This document shows, in pieces, positions 8,256 to 17,000 of a stretch of 64,000 nucleotides of DNA; position 1 is the stretch's first letter, and each line of letters begins with the position of its first letter. The notes under the pieces are model-generated. The model was not told the DNA's origin. It saw only the letters and a list, made by a program, of their open reading frames with translations, and searched no databases. The stretch spans positions 310,001 through 374,000 of the forward strand of contig JAQEYU010000002.1 of assembly GCA_027692465.1 (NCBI GenBank). The letters run 5' to 3'. Made by a program: the position numbers and the translations under genes. This DNA comes from Enterococcaceae bacterium OF42-14pH9A. GTDB taxonomy: Bacteria; Bacillota; Bacilli; Lactobacillales; Enterococcaceae.

Positions 8256-9971
8256 TTACCGAAACTGCGAGCGATACAGCACTGCATAGGAGCCGTTTTG
8301 ATTCAATAACTGGTCATGGCTCCCCTCTTCCAAAATCCCTTTGTCACTGACCACTACGATGCGGGTGGCATATTTGATGGTCGCCAGACGGTGGGCGATG
8401 ATCAGCGTCGTACGACCGGCCGCCAGTGAATTCAGAGATTCTTGAATGACCTTTTCTGTTTCGCTGTCCAAAGCCGAGGTCGCTTCATCCAAAATCAGGA
8501 TTGGCGGATTTTTCAAAAACATACGGGCAATAGCTACTCGTTGCCGCTGACCGCCGGAAAGTTTCACTCCCCGTTCACCGATTGACGTATCCAGTCCGTC
8601 TTTCATATTGGCTACCGCCGTTTCAAGATGGGCCAGTCGCACAGCATTTTCGATCTCTTCGTCAGTCGCATCCAACTTGCCATATGCGATATTTTCACGA
8701 ATCGTCCCCGGGAATAAAAAGACTTCCTGCTGCACAATCCCGATCTGATTACGCAGCGACTCCAGTGTCATATCCCGAATGTCCATGCCGTCGATGGTGA
8801 TCCGGCCGGCTGTCACATCGTAAAAGCGGGGCAGCAGATTGCTTAATGTCGTCTTGCCGGAACCACTCTGCCCCACCAGTGCCACGGTTTCTCCCGGCTG
8901 GATCTTCAGGTCGATGTGGCTCAGGACTTTTTGATTGTCGTCCCCATAGGCAAATGAGATGTCCTCGTAATGGATGTCGCCCCGCAGATTTTTCACGGCA
9001 ACCGCATTCGGCCGATCCTGGATCTCCGGCTGGCGATCCAGCTCTTCGGTCAAGCGTTTGAAACCGGCGAAGCCTTTCGGATAGCTTTCGATCATGTTGT
9101 TCACTTTTTCGATGGGCCGCACAAAAACATTGGATAACAGAATGAAAAAGACAAACTGGCCGTATGTCAGCTCCCCCTGGATCACGTAATAAGCTCCGAA
9201 GATCAAGGTAAACAGGCTGATGGAGCGGATCAGCAGATAGTTGTAGGCAGAGCTTGCCGCCATCACTTTGTAAAATTTGATCTTGGATTTGCGATAGCCT
9301 TGACTCAGACCATCAAATCGGGTCGCTTCAAAGGGTTCATTGGCAAACGACTGGGTCACCCGAATCCCGCTGACACTGGCCTCCACTCCGGCATTGAAAT
9401 CCCCCAGATTCTCGTAGATTCGCGTGTTCACCTGTGTCATCTTCTTGTTGAAAAAGACCAGTGCCACAGTGATCAAAGGCAGCAGGGCAAAGGTCGCTAC
9501 CGCCAACTTGGCATGGGAATGAAACATCAGTGCAAAAGAGCCGATCAGCGTCATGATGGTGATGAAGACATCTTCCGGACCGTGATGGGCCACCTCGGAG
9601 ATTTCAAACAGATCAGTCGTCAAGCGGCTGATCAGATTGCCGGTCTTCTGCTCGTCATAGTAGGCAAAGGACTGCCGCTGCAGGTGCCTAAAAAGATCTT
9701 TGCGCATGTCGGTCTCGATATTGACCCCCAGCTTGTGGCCAAAAAAGATTACGATATACTGCAATGCCGTATTGATGGCATAAAAGGCAAATAGTCCGGC
9801 ACAAGCCAGCATCACCAGCTTGAAATCATGACGGGGCATGATGTCGTCGATTACCTGGTTGACTGCCACCGGAAAAGCCAGCTCCAAGATCCCCACCAGA
9901 ATAGCACAACCGAAATCCAATAAAAACAAGCCCTTATACGGACGATAATAACTGAAAAAACGTCGTAACAT
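8256..9971 (-). CDS. ABC exporter, fused permease-ATPase
   Basis: This complete 571-residue half-transporter belongs to the multidrug/lipid ABC exporter family. About six membrane segments occupy residues 15-300. The ATPase shows Walker A GQSGSGKTT, Q-loop region, signature LSGGQRQR, Walker B ILILDEATSALD with an intact catalytic Glu, and the H-loop IIAHRLAT. A homodimer is therefore possible. The start has GGAG in the leader AAAAGGAGTAAACAT. It stands alone, divergent from a HAD phosphatase gene. Substrate cannot be inferred. It is not the partner of the truncated ABC gene at the window start, since the two are 6.7 kb apart. Confidence 0.92.
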   Translation of the reverse strand: MLRRFFSYYRPYKGLFLLDFGCAILVGILELAFPVAVNQVIDDIMPRHDFKLVMLACAGLFAFYAINTALQYIVIFFGHKLGVNIETDMRKDLFRHLQRQSFAYYDEQKTGNLISRLTTDLFEISEVAHHGPEDVFITIMTLIGSFALMFHSHAKLAVATFALLPLITVALVFFNKKMTQVNTRIYENLGDFNAGVEASVSGIRVTQSFANEPFEATRFDGLSQGYRKSKIKFYKVMAASSAYNYLLIRSISLFTLIFGAYYVIQGELTYGQFVFFILLSNVFVRPIEKVNNMIESYPKGFAGFKRLTEELDRQPEIQDRPNAVAVKNLRGDIHYEDISFAYGDDNQKVLSHIDLKIQPGETVALVGQSGSGKTTLSNLLPRFYDVTAGRITIDGMDIRDMTLESLRNQIGIVQQEVFLFPGTIRENIAYGKLDATDEEIENAVRLAHLETAVANMKDGLDTSIGERGVKLSGGQRQRVAIARMFLKNPPILILDEATSALDSETEKVIQESLNSLAAGRTTLIIAHRLATIKYATRIVVVSDKGILEEGSHDQLLNQNGSYAVLYRSQFR

Positions 9972-10258
9972 ATGTTTACTCCTTTTCTCCCTCTTGTTCT
10001 TTCTGTTGTTTTTTGGTCGTCAGCCTCAAAGAACAGATCCTATTCATTATAAGGAAAGCATTTGGGCAATGCAAAATCTTTTTTCGGTAAAGAAAACTGA
10101 AAAGAGCGGATCGTTGTCAGAGCGCCCGCCAAGCCTTTTAAGGTAGAATAAACCTTTATACACCGCGGTTTTCGACTTTTTTTTCGGCAAATATCTGCTA
10201 GAATGATACCTGTGTGAGCCACATGAAAATTTACAGAAATCGAAAGGCGTGTCGAACT

Positions 10259-10984
10259 TTGATTCAAGCAATCGTATTTGATGTCGATGATACACTTTAT
10301 GATCAGCAACAACCTTTTAAAAATGCCGTCCACCGAATCGTAACCGACTTTTGTGACGACGACATGCACGATCTGTATATCCGTTTCCGCGTTCATTCCG
10401 ACGAGATCTTCCCAAAAGTCCTCACTGGCGAATGGGACCTGGTAACCATGCGCAACTACCGAATTCAGCAGTCGCTGCGGGATCTGGGCTATGACAGTAT
10501 TACCGATGCGGACGCATTGCGTTTTCAAGCTGTCTACGAAGAAGAACTGGACAATATCACATTGCACGAAGAAGTACGTAAGACACTGGATTTTCTGAAA
10601 GAAAATGAGATACCGATGGGGATCATCACCAACGGCCCCACCGACCATCAATACAAAAAAGTCAAACAGCTGGGGCTCTTGAACTGGATCCACCCGGACA
10701 ACGTAATCATTTCTCAAGCCACCGGTTTCCAAAAACCGGAACCGGAAATTTTCCAATTGGCCGAGAATCGCTTCGGCTTTGACAGCAGCACCACCTTATA
10801 TGTAGGCGACAGCTTTGAAAATGACATCATCGGTGCCAAAAGCTGCGACTGGCATGCGCTGTGGTTCAACCACCGGCTGCGGGACATCCCCCAAGGCCAA
10901 AGCGAATGTTTCGATCTGGAACTGACGGCTTTCGACCAGCTTCATGACGCGGTCTGCGGTATTTTTGCACCGCTGTCCGTTTAA
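10259..10984 (+). CDS. HAD-superfamily hydrolase, YjjG-like
   Basis: This is a cytoplasmic phosphatase of the haloacid dehalogenase superfamily, close to the YjjG/5'-nucleotidase branch. Motif I is FDVDDTLYD, motif II is IITNGP, motif III is the KPEPEIF lysine and motif IV is VGDSFENDIIGA. A longer frame from 10214 begins right after a possible -10 box (TAGAAT at 10199). The TTG at 10259, preceded by AAAGG, places motif I eight residues from the N-terminus as usual, giving 241 residues. That TTG start is inferred. Natural substrate could be a nucleotide or a sugar phosphate. It is divergent from the ABC exporter and ends at a strong terminator. Confidence 0.85.
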   Translation: MIQAIVFDVDDTLYDQQQPFKNAVHRIVTDFCDDDMHDLYIRFRVHSDEIFPKVLTGEWDLVTMRNYRIQQSLRDLGYDSITDADALRFQAVYEEELDNITLHEEVRKTLDFLKENEIPMGIITNGPTDHQYKKVKQLGLLNWIHPDNVIISQATGFQKPEPEIFQLAENRFGFDSSTTLYVGDSFENDIIGAKSCDWHALWFNHRLRDIPQGQSECFDLELTAFDQLHDAVCGIFAPLSV

Positions 10985-11030
10985 CCGAAACAATCCGGCT
11001 GCTTTAGCTATCCACAGACAACAGCCATTC

Positions 11031-11080
11031 AAAAAAGATCTTGCCGCCCTTGATTACAGGAGCGGCAAGATCTTTTTTTG
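11031..11080. terminator. Bidirectional terminator
   Basis: GATCTTGCCGC pairs with GCGGCAAGATC with A and T runs on both flanks. It separates the converging HAD phosphatase and PucR-type regulator genes. Confidence 0.92.
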
Positions 11081-11095
11081 CTGGTAAACCACGAA

Positions 11096-12544
11096 TCAAG
11101 TTCCCTGCTCCTGGAGCTTCATCTGGATCAGCAGATTGAAATAAAACCGGTCATCAGCCAAATCGAGGCTATATTTTTCCTCCAGCTGCCGAATATGATA
11201 CAAGATGGTATTGCGGTGGTAACTGAGCTTGCGGGCGGTTTTCGTAATATCGCGGCCGCTGTACAGGTACTCTCGCAGGATCTCAAAACGGTTTGTCTGC
11301 CGTTCATCGTCCTCAAAAGCCAATTCCTCCAAAAAACGGCTGCGAAAGTCACCAAAACGGCTTTTCCCCAGGGCCACCAGCAGATTACCGAAATTATCAG
11401 CAAAAGAAAGTTCCCCTTCTTGGACTGTCGTCTGTTCCAGAGGTATCGCATTCAGCAGGCTGCAGTCGCAGACCCGATCGGCAAACTCCGCCATGGAAAT
11501 AAAGGGGCGGCTGGTGAGGAGCTCACAAGCAGCTGTTCCGCTTTCCAAAATCAGCCGCCGCTTGAGATAAACCAGCTGCGCTTGTGACTCACCGAAAAGA
11601 AGGTAATGTCCCCCACCTTCATAATGAAAGTCAATGATCCGCTGCCGCAACTCGTGATCTTCCTGGGGAAGAGAGAAGTGATCACGCGGCTGATTTTCTT
11701 GCGTACAACGCCTCCTGATGACCAGAAATTCAGCCTTTTGCGGCAGTGGACTGAAAAAGATCCGGGATAAAAACTCCTCTTGGCCAATCCGCTGTTGCAG
11801 TCGATCCTCCAACAGCTTTTTCAAGCGGATCCGCTCGGTCATCTCGCTGCGCGCAAACAGCTCCCGAATAAAACGGGAGCCAGCCAATTCCCGCAGCAGA
11901 GTCTCATACAAGACCGAATCCTGGCCTTTTTTCATTTCCATGGCGAGCATTCCGACTAAAAGCCCTTCATGAGAGATTCCCAGAATGATACGCTTTTTAC
12001 TGCCAATCTGAAAGACGGTCTGAGTGCCGTCGTGGATTCGTTCAAACAACGCCGTTTCCTTCAAACGATCCGCCTTGTCTTTAGGATAATAGCCGGTCCG
12101 ACTGATCTGATTATACCCTTCATCCCCGCAGATCTCCGCCGGTGTGATAAACAGAAGCTTCATGGTCATATCCGAGACATAGATGACCTGATCTTGCAGC
12201 AGGTAAAAATCAACAGCCGGGTCCAAGTCGGGATTGCAGGCCAGCTTTGTGCGCCACTGCTGCAGACGGTAATAACAGTCAAGAACTGCCGACAACGTAT
12301 CAAAGGGAGCGTCTGTTTGGATCTGCACTGTTTCTTCGTGACCGCAAGCCGCTTGCTTGCTGAAAAGAAAGCGGATCGGCTCCCCGCTGATTTCTTCCGT
12401 AAAAAGCAGACCAGGGCTTTCTCCTTCGACAGCTACGACTGGGCGCTTCTCAACATCGACTCGGCACTCATGGATTTCTCGCCGCAGTTGGTAAGAACAT
12501 GTTTTTTCCGCTGTCAAAGCAGCCAGCAGTAATTTTAAATCCAT
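11096..12544 (-). CDS. PucR/CdaR-type transcriptional regulator
   Basis: The 482-residue product has the C-terminal helix-turn-helix typical of PucR/CdaR regulators: residues near 425-470 read YLYSGRDITKTARKLSYHR then NTILYHIRQLEEKY. The N-terminal 400 residues have no recognisable catalytic motif and probably hold a ligand- or PAS/GAF-like sensor. Such proteins often control purine, sugar-acid or amino-acid catabolism. Here no catabolic gene sits next to it. Its only near neighbour is the divergent lipoprotein phosphatase gene, so that gene is the most likely local target. The start ATG follows AAGGAG. Confidence 0.8.
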   Translation of the reverse strand: MDLKLLLAALTAEKTCSYQLRREIHECRVDVEKRPVVAVEGESPGLLFTEEISGEPIRFLFSKQAACGHEETVQIQTDAPFDTLSAVLDCYYRLQQWRTKLACNPDLDPAVDFYLLQDQVIYVSDMTMKLLFITPAEICGDEGYNQISRTGYYPKDKADRLKETALFERIHDGTQTVFQIGSKKRIILGISHEGLLVGMLAMEMKKGQDSVLYETLLRELAGSRFIRELFARSEMTERIRLKKLLEDRLQQRIGQEEFLSRIFFSPLPQKAEFLVIRRRCTQENQPRDHFSLPQEDHELRQRIIDFHYEGGGHYLLFGESQAQLVYLKRRLILESGTAACELLTSRPFISMAEFADRVCDCSLLNAIPLEQTTVQEGELSFADNFGNLLVALGKSRFGDFRSRFLEELAFEDDERQTNRFEILREYLYSGRDITKTARKLSYHRNTILYHIRQLEEKYSLDLADDRFYFNLLIQMKLQEQGT

Positions 12545-12617
12545 AGTTATTTATTCTCCTTGTTCATCTGCACAATCAGCCGCTTTTATTACGCCGGTTT
12601 TTTGTATTAAATACTAA

Positions 12618-12675
12618 TTACATTACCATTGTAACCGCTTAATATTATCTGTGTAAAGGTTGTTTGTTCAAACAA
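12618..12675. promoter_or_regulatory. Two inverted repeats in the divergent pucR-type/phosphatase promoter region
   Basis: TTACA and TGTAA flank seven bases near 12618-12634. TTTGTT and AACAAA flank two bases at 12662-12675. Both lie between the divergent starts. They may be regulator sites. No clear -35/-10 pair is visible. Confidence 0.35.
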
Positions 12676-12715
12676 AGAACATTCAAAAAGTTTTCAAAAA
12701 CAAGGAGGAAGAACT

Positions 12716-13516
12716 ATGTTAAAAAAATTCTGTACCGGATTGGTAGTTTCACTATCGTTATTGTTGGCGGCGTGCGGCAGCGGTTCTGCCAACAACCGTA
12801 CTGAGGAAACAAAGGCAGCCGAGCCAAAGAGTGAAGCCGTTACTTTTTATGTGACCCGCCACGGCAAAACGATGTTCAACACCTCTCATCGTGCCCAGGG
12901 CTGGTCTGATACACCTTTGACCCAGCCGGGAATCGAAGTAGCTGAACAGCTGGGAAAAGGCCTGAAGCAGGAAGGAATTGAGTTCACCGCAGCCTATTCC
13001 AGTGACCTGGGACGGGCTCGGGAAACCACTGAGATCGTTTTGGAAAACAATGGACAAACCACCCTTGGCTACACTGAAGACGAACGTCTCCGGGAAATCT
13101 GCTTCGGAACCTATGAAGGCGCCAGCGATGAAGAAATGTGGGACAAGATCGCCCACGAACTGGGCTATGAAAACCGCTTTGCTTATTGGGAATCCGGTAA
13201 AATGGAAAACCGCGAATTGTATGATACCATCAAATCTATCGATGAAACCGGAATGGCGGAAGGCTTCGAGGATGTTCAAACCAGAATGCAGACTGCTTTG
13301 AAGGAAATCGCCGAAAAAACAGCCAAAAATGGCGGCGGCAATGTTTTGGTAGTCGCTCACGGAATGTCGATCATGGGACTGGTCGATGACATGACCACTG
13401 AACGTCCGGAAGGCGGTCAGCTGCCGAATGCCAGTGTGACCAAGATCGCCTATGAAGATGGCAACTTTGAAGTTCTGGAATTAGGCAGCATGACCTACGT
13501 GGAAAAAGGGAAATAA
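12716..13516 (+). CDS. Lipoprotein histidine phosphatase (phosphoglycerate-mutase superfamily)
   Basis: The 266-residue product starts with a lipoprotein signal, with the lipobox LLLAACGSG around residues 16-23, followed by a short polar linker. The rest is a branch-1 histidine phosphatase: the RHG motif sits in FYVTRHGKTMFNT, and the second catalytic His in VLVVAHGMSIM. It should therefore act outside the membrane on a phosphorylated substrate. Enterococci and relatives carry such anchored phosphatases of unclear function. AAGGAGGAAG precedes the start. The PucR-type regulator is divergent. Confidence 0.9.
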   Translation: MLKKFCTGLVVSLSLLLAACGSGSANNRTEETKAAEPKSEAVTFYVTRHGKTMFNTSHRAQGWSDTPLTQPGIEVAEQLGKGLKQEGIEFTAAYSSDLGRARETTEIVLENNGQTTLGYTEDERLREICFGTYEGASDEEMWDKIAHELGYENRFAYWESGKMENRELYDTIKSIDETGMAEGFEDVQTRMQTALKEIAEKTAKNGGGNVLVVAHGMSIMGLVDDMTTERPEGGQLPNASVTKIAYEDGNFEVLELGSMTYVEKGK

Positions 13517-13542
13517 AGGCGGCGCAACCAAAAGATATCTAA

Positions 13543-13592
13543 AAAAGGTAAGATCCCAACGCATTTCAGCGTAGGAGCTCACCTTTTTTTGC
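13543..13592. terminator. Bidirectional terminator
   Basis: An imperfect hairpin (GGTAAGATCC.../...GGAGCTCACC) flanked by A and T runs lies 27 bases after the phosphatase stop, about 90 bases from the converging SNF2 gene end. Confidence 0.8.
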
Positions 13593-13679
13593 TTTCCAGC
13601 GATATTTTGGCATCACACCGACTTTTGCCTCGAACCATTATCCGGTGGGCCAGCGCCATTGTCAGAGTCAGGTCGCCTT

Positions 13680-16600
13680 TTATTCTGCCCCGGCATTCAA
13701 GATCATGCGGATATCGTCTTCGGTCAGCTGCTGGATCTGGGCTTCATTGCCGGAGATTACTTTTTGGAAAAGTTCGCGTTTTTCATTTTGCAACAGGTCG
13801 ATTCGTTCTTCGATGGTACCTTCTGCAATCAGGCGCCAGACCTCCACCACTTTCTTCTGACCGATACGATGGGCCCGGCCGGCTGCTTGTTCTTCTACCG
13901 CCGGATTCCACCAGAGGTCATAAAGGATCACTGTGTCGGCGCCGGTCAGATTCAGTCCGGTCCCGCCGGCCTTCAAGGAGATCAAAAAGACGTCTTTTTC
14001 GCCGGCATTGAAGGCATCTACCATCTTGATCCGATCTTTCGGTGGTGTCGATCCCCGCAGGTAAAAACTGGTCAGACCCATTTGCGCCAGTTCGCCTTCG
14101 ATGATATCCAGCATACCGGTGAACTGGGAGAACAACAGGATGCGGCGGCCGTTTTCATTGGCGGCCTGCACCAGATCCTTCACCTGCTCCAGCTTGCCGG
14201 AAGTCCCTTCGTAGTCATCGATGAACAGCCGCGGATCGCAGCAGATCTGCCGCAAACGGGTCAGCCCCGCCAGAATACCGATCCGATTTTTGCGGAAGGC
14301 TTGCGAGTCCATCCCGCTGATCTGTTCCTGCATCTGCCGCAGATAAGCCAGATAGATGGTCTTCTGCTCGTCAGTCAAGGCACTGTAATAATTGCGTTCC
14401 AGCTTGTCCGGCAGATCCTTCAGCACGGCTTTTTTGTCACGCCGCAGGATGAAGGGCCGGATCATTTTGGCGACCGCTTCGGCAGACAGCTCTTTGAACT
14501 TCGGTCGACTCGGGAAAAAGCCCGGCATAATCATTTGGAACAGGGACCACAGCTCTTCCAGATTATTTTCAATCGGTGTGCCGCTGAGAGCGAAGCGATG
14601 ATCGATCTGCAGGGAACGCAGGGCCTGAGCCGTTTTGGTGGTACTGTTTTTCACCATCTGGGCTTCATCCAGGATCAGGTGGGTGATGGGCCGATTCTGG
14701 TACATATCCACATCCTGACGCAAACTGGCATACGAAGTGATGTAAACATCCAGCGGCTCAGCCAGCAGTTTTTCCCGTTCGTTACGATTGCCGCCGATCA
14801 CTGCTGTTTTCAGCTGCGGGGCAAAGCGTTTGAGCTCCTGCTGCCAGTTATAAGTCAGGCTGGCAGGAGAGACAATCAGCGCCTGCAGCTTGCCTTGGTC
14901 TTGTTTTTCCGATAGCAGATAAGTGATGGCCTGCAGGGTTTTCCCCAGCCCCATTTCATCAGCCAGAATACCGCCGAAATGATAGTGGCTCAGCATTTTC
15001 AGCCAACGAAACCCCGTCACCTGATATTTCCGCAAGTCTGCCTGCAACCCTTCCGGCAACGCGGCGGTGAAGTCTTCCGGATGCAGCAGGTCTGCTACCA
15101 TTTCCGAAAAGGCAGCGGTAAAAGCCACGTTATCTCCGCTGAGGCGCTCCTGCAGTGCCAGCCCCTGATTCAAAGGCAGCTGCAGGTGGCCCTTTTGACT
15201 GGCCAGCTGGTCCCGCAATCCCTGCAAAGCTTGGGAAGTCTGTTGGAATTCTTCGGAATCAAAAGTGATGATCTGGCCGTTTTCCAAGGTGTAAAAGCGG
15301 TCGTTGTTCAACAAGCTGGCTAAAACGGCATCGATCTCGTGGTCAGCGATCCCCGAAATATCAAAGCGGACATCCAGCCATGAACCTTCCTGATCCACCG
15401 TCAGCTGCGGCGGATGACCGGCTGCATCCAGATACAGCTCTCGCAGTTTTTTGCCCATCAAAACTTCTCCCAGCTGCTGCAAAGCCGGCACTTCTTTGGT
15501 AAAGAAGTCGAACAGCTGACCGCCGGTGGGGATTTCCTTGGCAAAACCGGTATCATTGCTGCCAAAGCCGAAACGCTGCAGCAGATGCCGCGCCCGCTCT
15601 TCCTTCTGATAATCCCGCATGATCTCCGGATGCTCAGCAGCACTCACCTGATGCTTCGGATCGCTGGAGAAGACCGTCTCACCATAACGAAAGTCCAACT
15701 GTACTTGAATTTTTCCCTGCTTGCGGCGCAGAACGAATTTGATGGCCAGCGGCTGCTCACTGATATGTTCGTAGACTTCATCAGCGACGGTCACCTCACC
15801 TAATTCCCGCAGCAAAGGCAGTACCTGCTTGAACAAGACCGACAGTTCGTTTTTCGGATATGCAATCGTCGGTTCCGGCAGGCGCTTCAAGAGCTGTTCC
15901 AACGTCTGATAGATTTCCAGCTGTTTCGGGCTTAGCAGGTAGACGGCTTCCCCGGCGATCCCCCAGCGGTAATGGCTGAAAAGCTGCCGAAACAGTCGAT
16001 CGACGCTCAAAAGGAAAGTTTCATCTTTTTTGCGAACAGAAAATGCCAAGGGCTGCCCGTCATCGGCAAATCGGATCGGGCTCAGCTTACCGTCTTCAAA
16101 TTGCAGCACAGTCGGTACGATACTCATCTGTTCCAGCAGATCACGGCCGAATTCTACCGGTAGCAGCAGGTACTTTTTATCCAGCTTGCCCCGGTTCTGA
16201 ATGCCGGTCTGGCCCATCAATTCCTGGGTCTGCGCCAATCCTGCCAGTTCTTTCAGCAGCCGATTTTCCGCCTCGGTAAACGCGCCGGATCCCAGCTGGA
16301 ATTGATACTGTTTGTTTAACAGCAGCTTTTTTTCCTCCAAATAGGCGGTCAAAAAGCGGTAGATATTTTTCACCACATAATTGCGGGTCTGGCCGCGATA
16401 GCCCAGCTTCACCGAGATTCCCAGCACCGACAACTCCGGATGAAAAGGATTGGTCGGAATGCTTTCCACGACAAACTGCAGACTCAAAGGCTGCAGGCTT
16501 TTGTCTTCGGTCTCCCGCAGGCGGGAAAAGCCGTTGGAGAACATTTCAGAAGCCGAGAAGCCGCTGGGTTTTTCCAGATCATCGGCCTTGATGCGGCGCG

Positions 16601-16853
16601 TTTTGCCGGCTTGCCGCAGGTACAATTCGACAGCCACGGTGTGCTTGCAGTAACGATGCTCTTCCCAATAGGGACACTGGCAGTAATCTTCTTCTTTGGC
16701 AGTGGCATCCAGATCCACCAGATACAGCTCGCTGCCCAACACTTCCGCATGCCAGACGTTATTGGCGGCATCCGGCGTCACCGAAAGCACGCGCCCTTCT
16801 TTCAAATATTCACGTCCCCGTTCAATGACCTTCTCCGGGATACTCCATTTCAT
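13680..16853 (-). CDS. SNF2-family helicase with N-terminal SWIM zinc finger
   Basis: This 1057-residue protein is a Swi2/Snf2 ATPase, probably acting on DNA or on nucleoprotein complexes. A SWIM zinc-binding motif lies near residues 57-74 (CQCPYWEEHRYCKH, CxC...CxH). The C-terminal half holds the two RecA-like lobes: Walker A ADEMGLGKT, DEAQ box LILDEAQ, and the helicase motif VI region QAAGRAHRIGQ. The start follows TAGGAGG. It lies 147 bp downstream of sbcC on the same strand and probably forms one transcription unit with sbcDC. That suggests a shared repair role, which is inference. Confidence 0.93.
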   Translation of the reverse strand: MKWSIPEKVIERGREYLKEGRVLSVTPDAANNVWHAEVLGSELYLVDLDATAKEEDYCQCPYWEEHRYCKHTVAVELYLRQAGKTRRIKADDLEKPSGFSASEMFSNGFSRLRETEDKSLQPLSLQFVVESIPTNPFHPELSVLGISVKLGYRGQTRNYVVKNIYRFLTAYLEEKKLLLNKQYQFQLGSGAFTEAENRLLKELAGLAQTQELMGQTGIQNRGKLDKKYLLLPVEFGRDLLEQMSIVPTVLQFEDGKLSPIRFADDGQPLAFSVRKKDETFLLSVDRLFRQLFSHYRWGIAGEAVYLLSPKQLEIYQTLEQLLKRLPEPTIAYPKNELSVLFKQVLPLLRELGEVTVADEVYEHISEQPLAIKFVLRRKQGKIQVQLDFRYGETVFSSDPKHQVSAAEHPEIMRDYQKEERARHLLQRFGFGSNDTGFAKEIPTGGQLFDFFTKEVPALQQLGEVLMGKKLRELYLDAAGHPPQLTVDQEGSWLDVRFDISGIADHEIDAVLASLLNNDRFYTLENGQIITFDSEEFQQTSQALQGLRDQLASQKGHLQLPLNQGLALQERLSGDNVAFTAAFSEMVADLLHPEDFTAALPEGLQADLRKYQVTGFRWLKMLSHYHFGGILADEMGLGKTLQAITYLLSEKQDQGKLQALIVSPASLTYNWQQELKRFAPQLKTAVIGGNRNEREKLLAEPLDVYITSYASLRQDVDMYQNRPITHLILDEAQMVKNSTTKTAQALRSLQIDHRFALSGTPIENNLEELWSLFQMIMPGFFPSRPKFKELSAEAVAKMIRPFILRRDKKAVLKDLPDKLERNYYSALTDEQKTIYLAYLRQMQEQISGMDSQAFRKNRIGILAGLTRLRQICCDPRLFIDDYEGTSGKLEQVKDLVQAANENGRRILLFSQFTGMLDIIEGELAQMGLTSFYLRGSTPPKDRIKMVDAFNAGEKDVFLISLKAGGTGLNLTGADTVILYDLWWNPAVEEQAAGRAHRIGQKKVVEVWRLIAEGTIEERIDLLQNEKRELFQKVISGNEAQIQQLTEDDIRMILNAGAE

Positions 16854-17000
16854 GTGGTTTCCTCCTATTTATTGCCCCGCAGTCTCACCCTTGGCTGTCA
16901 GCCGATCGCCAAAAGAGTAACCGCTTCTTTTGGATCTCGTTCGTAAAAGAACGCTTGCGTGGGACCGGCTTTCCATAGTGTGCTGCGACTTTTTGCGGAT

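Noticed and set aside
13659..14915. A 418-codon plus-strand frame opposite the SNF2 gene
   Set aside because: It mirrors conserved helicase motifs and has no start signal; the helicase frame is certain.
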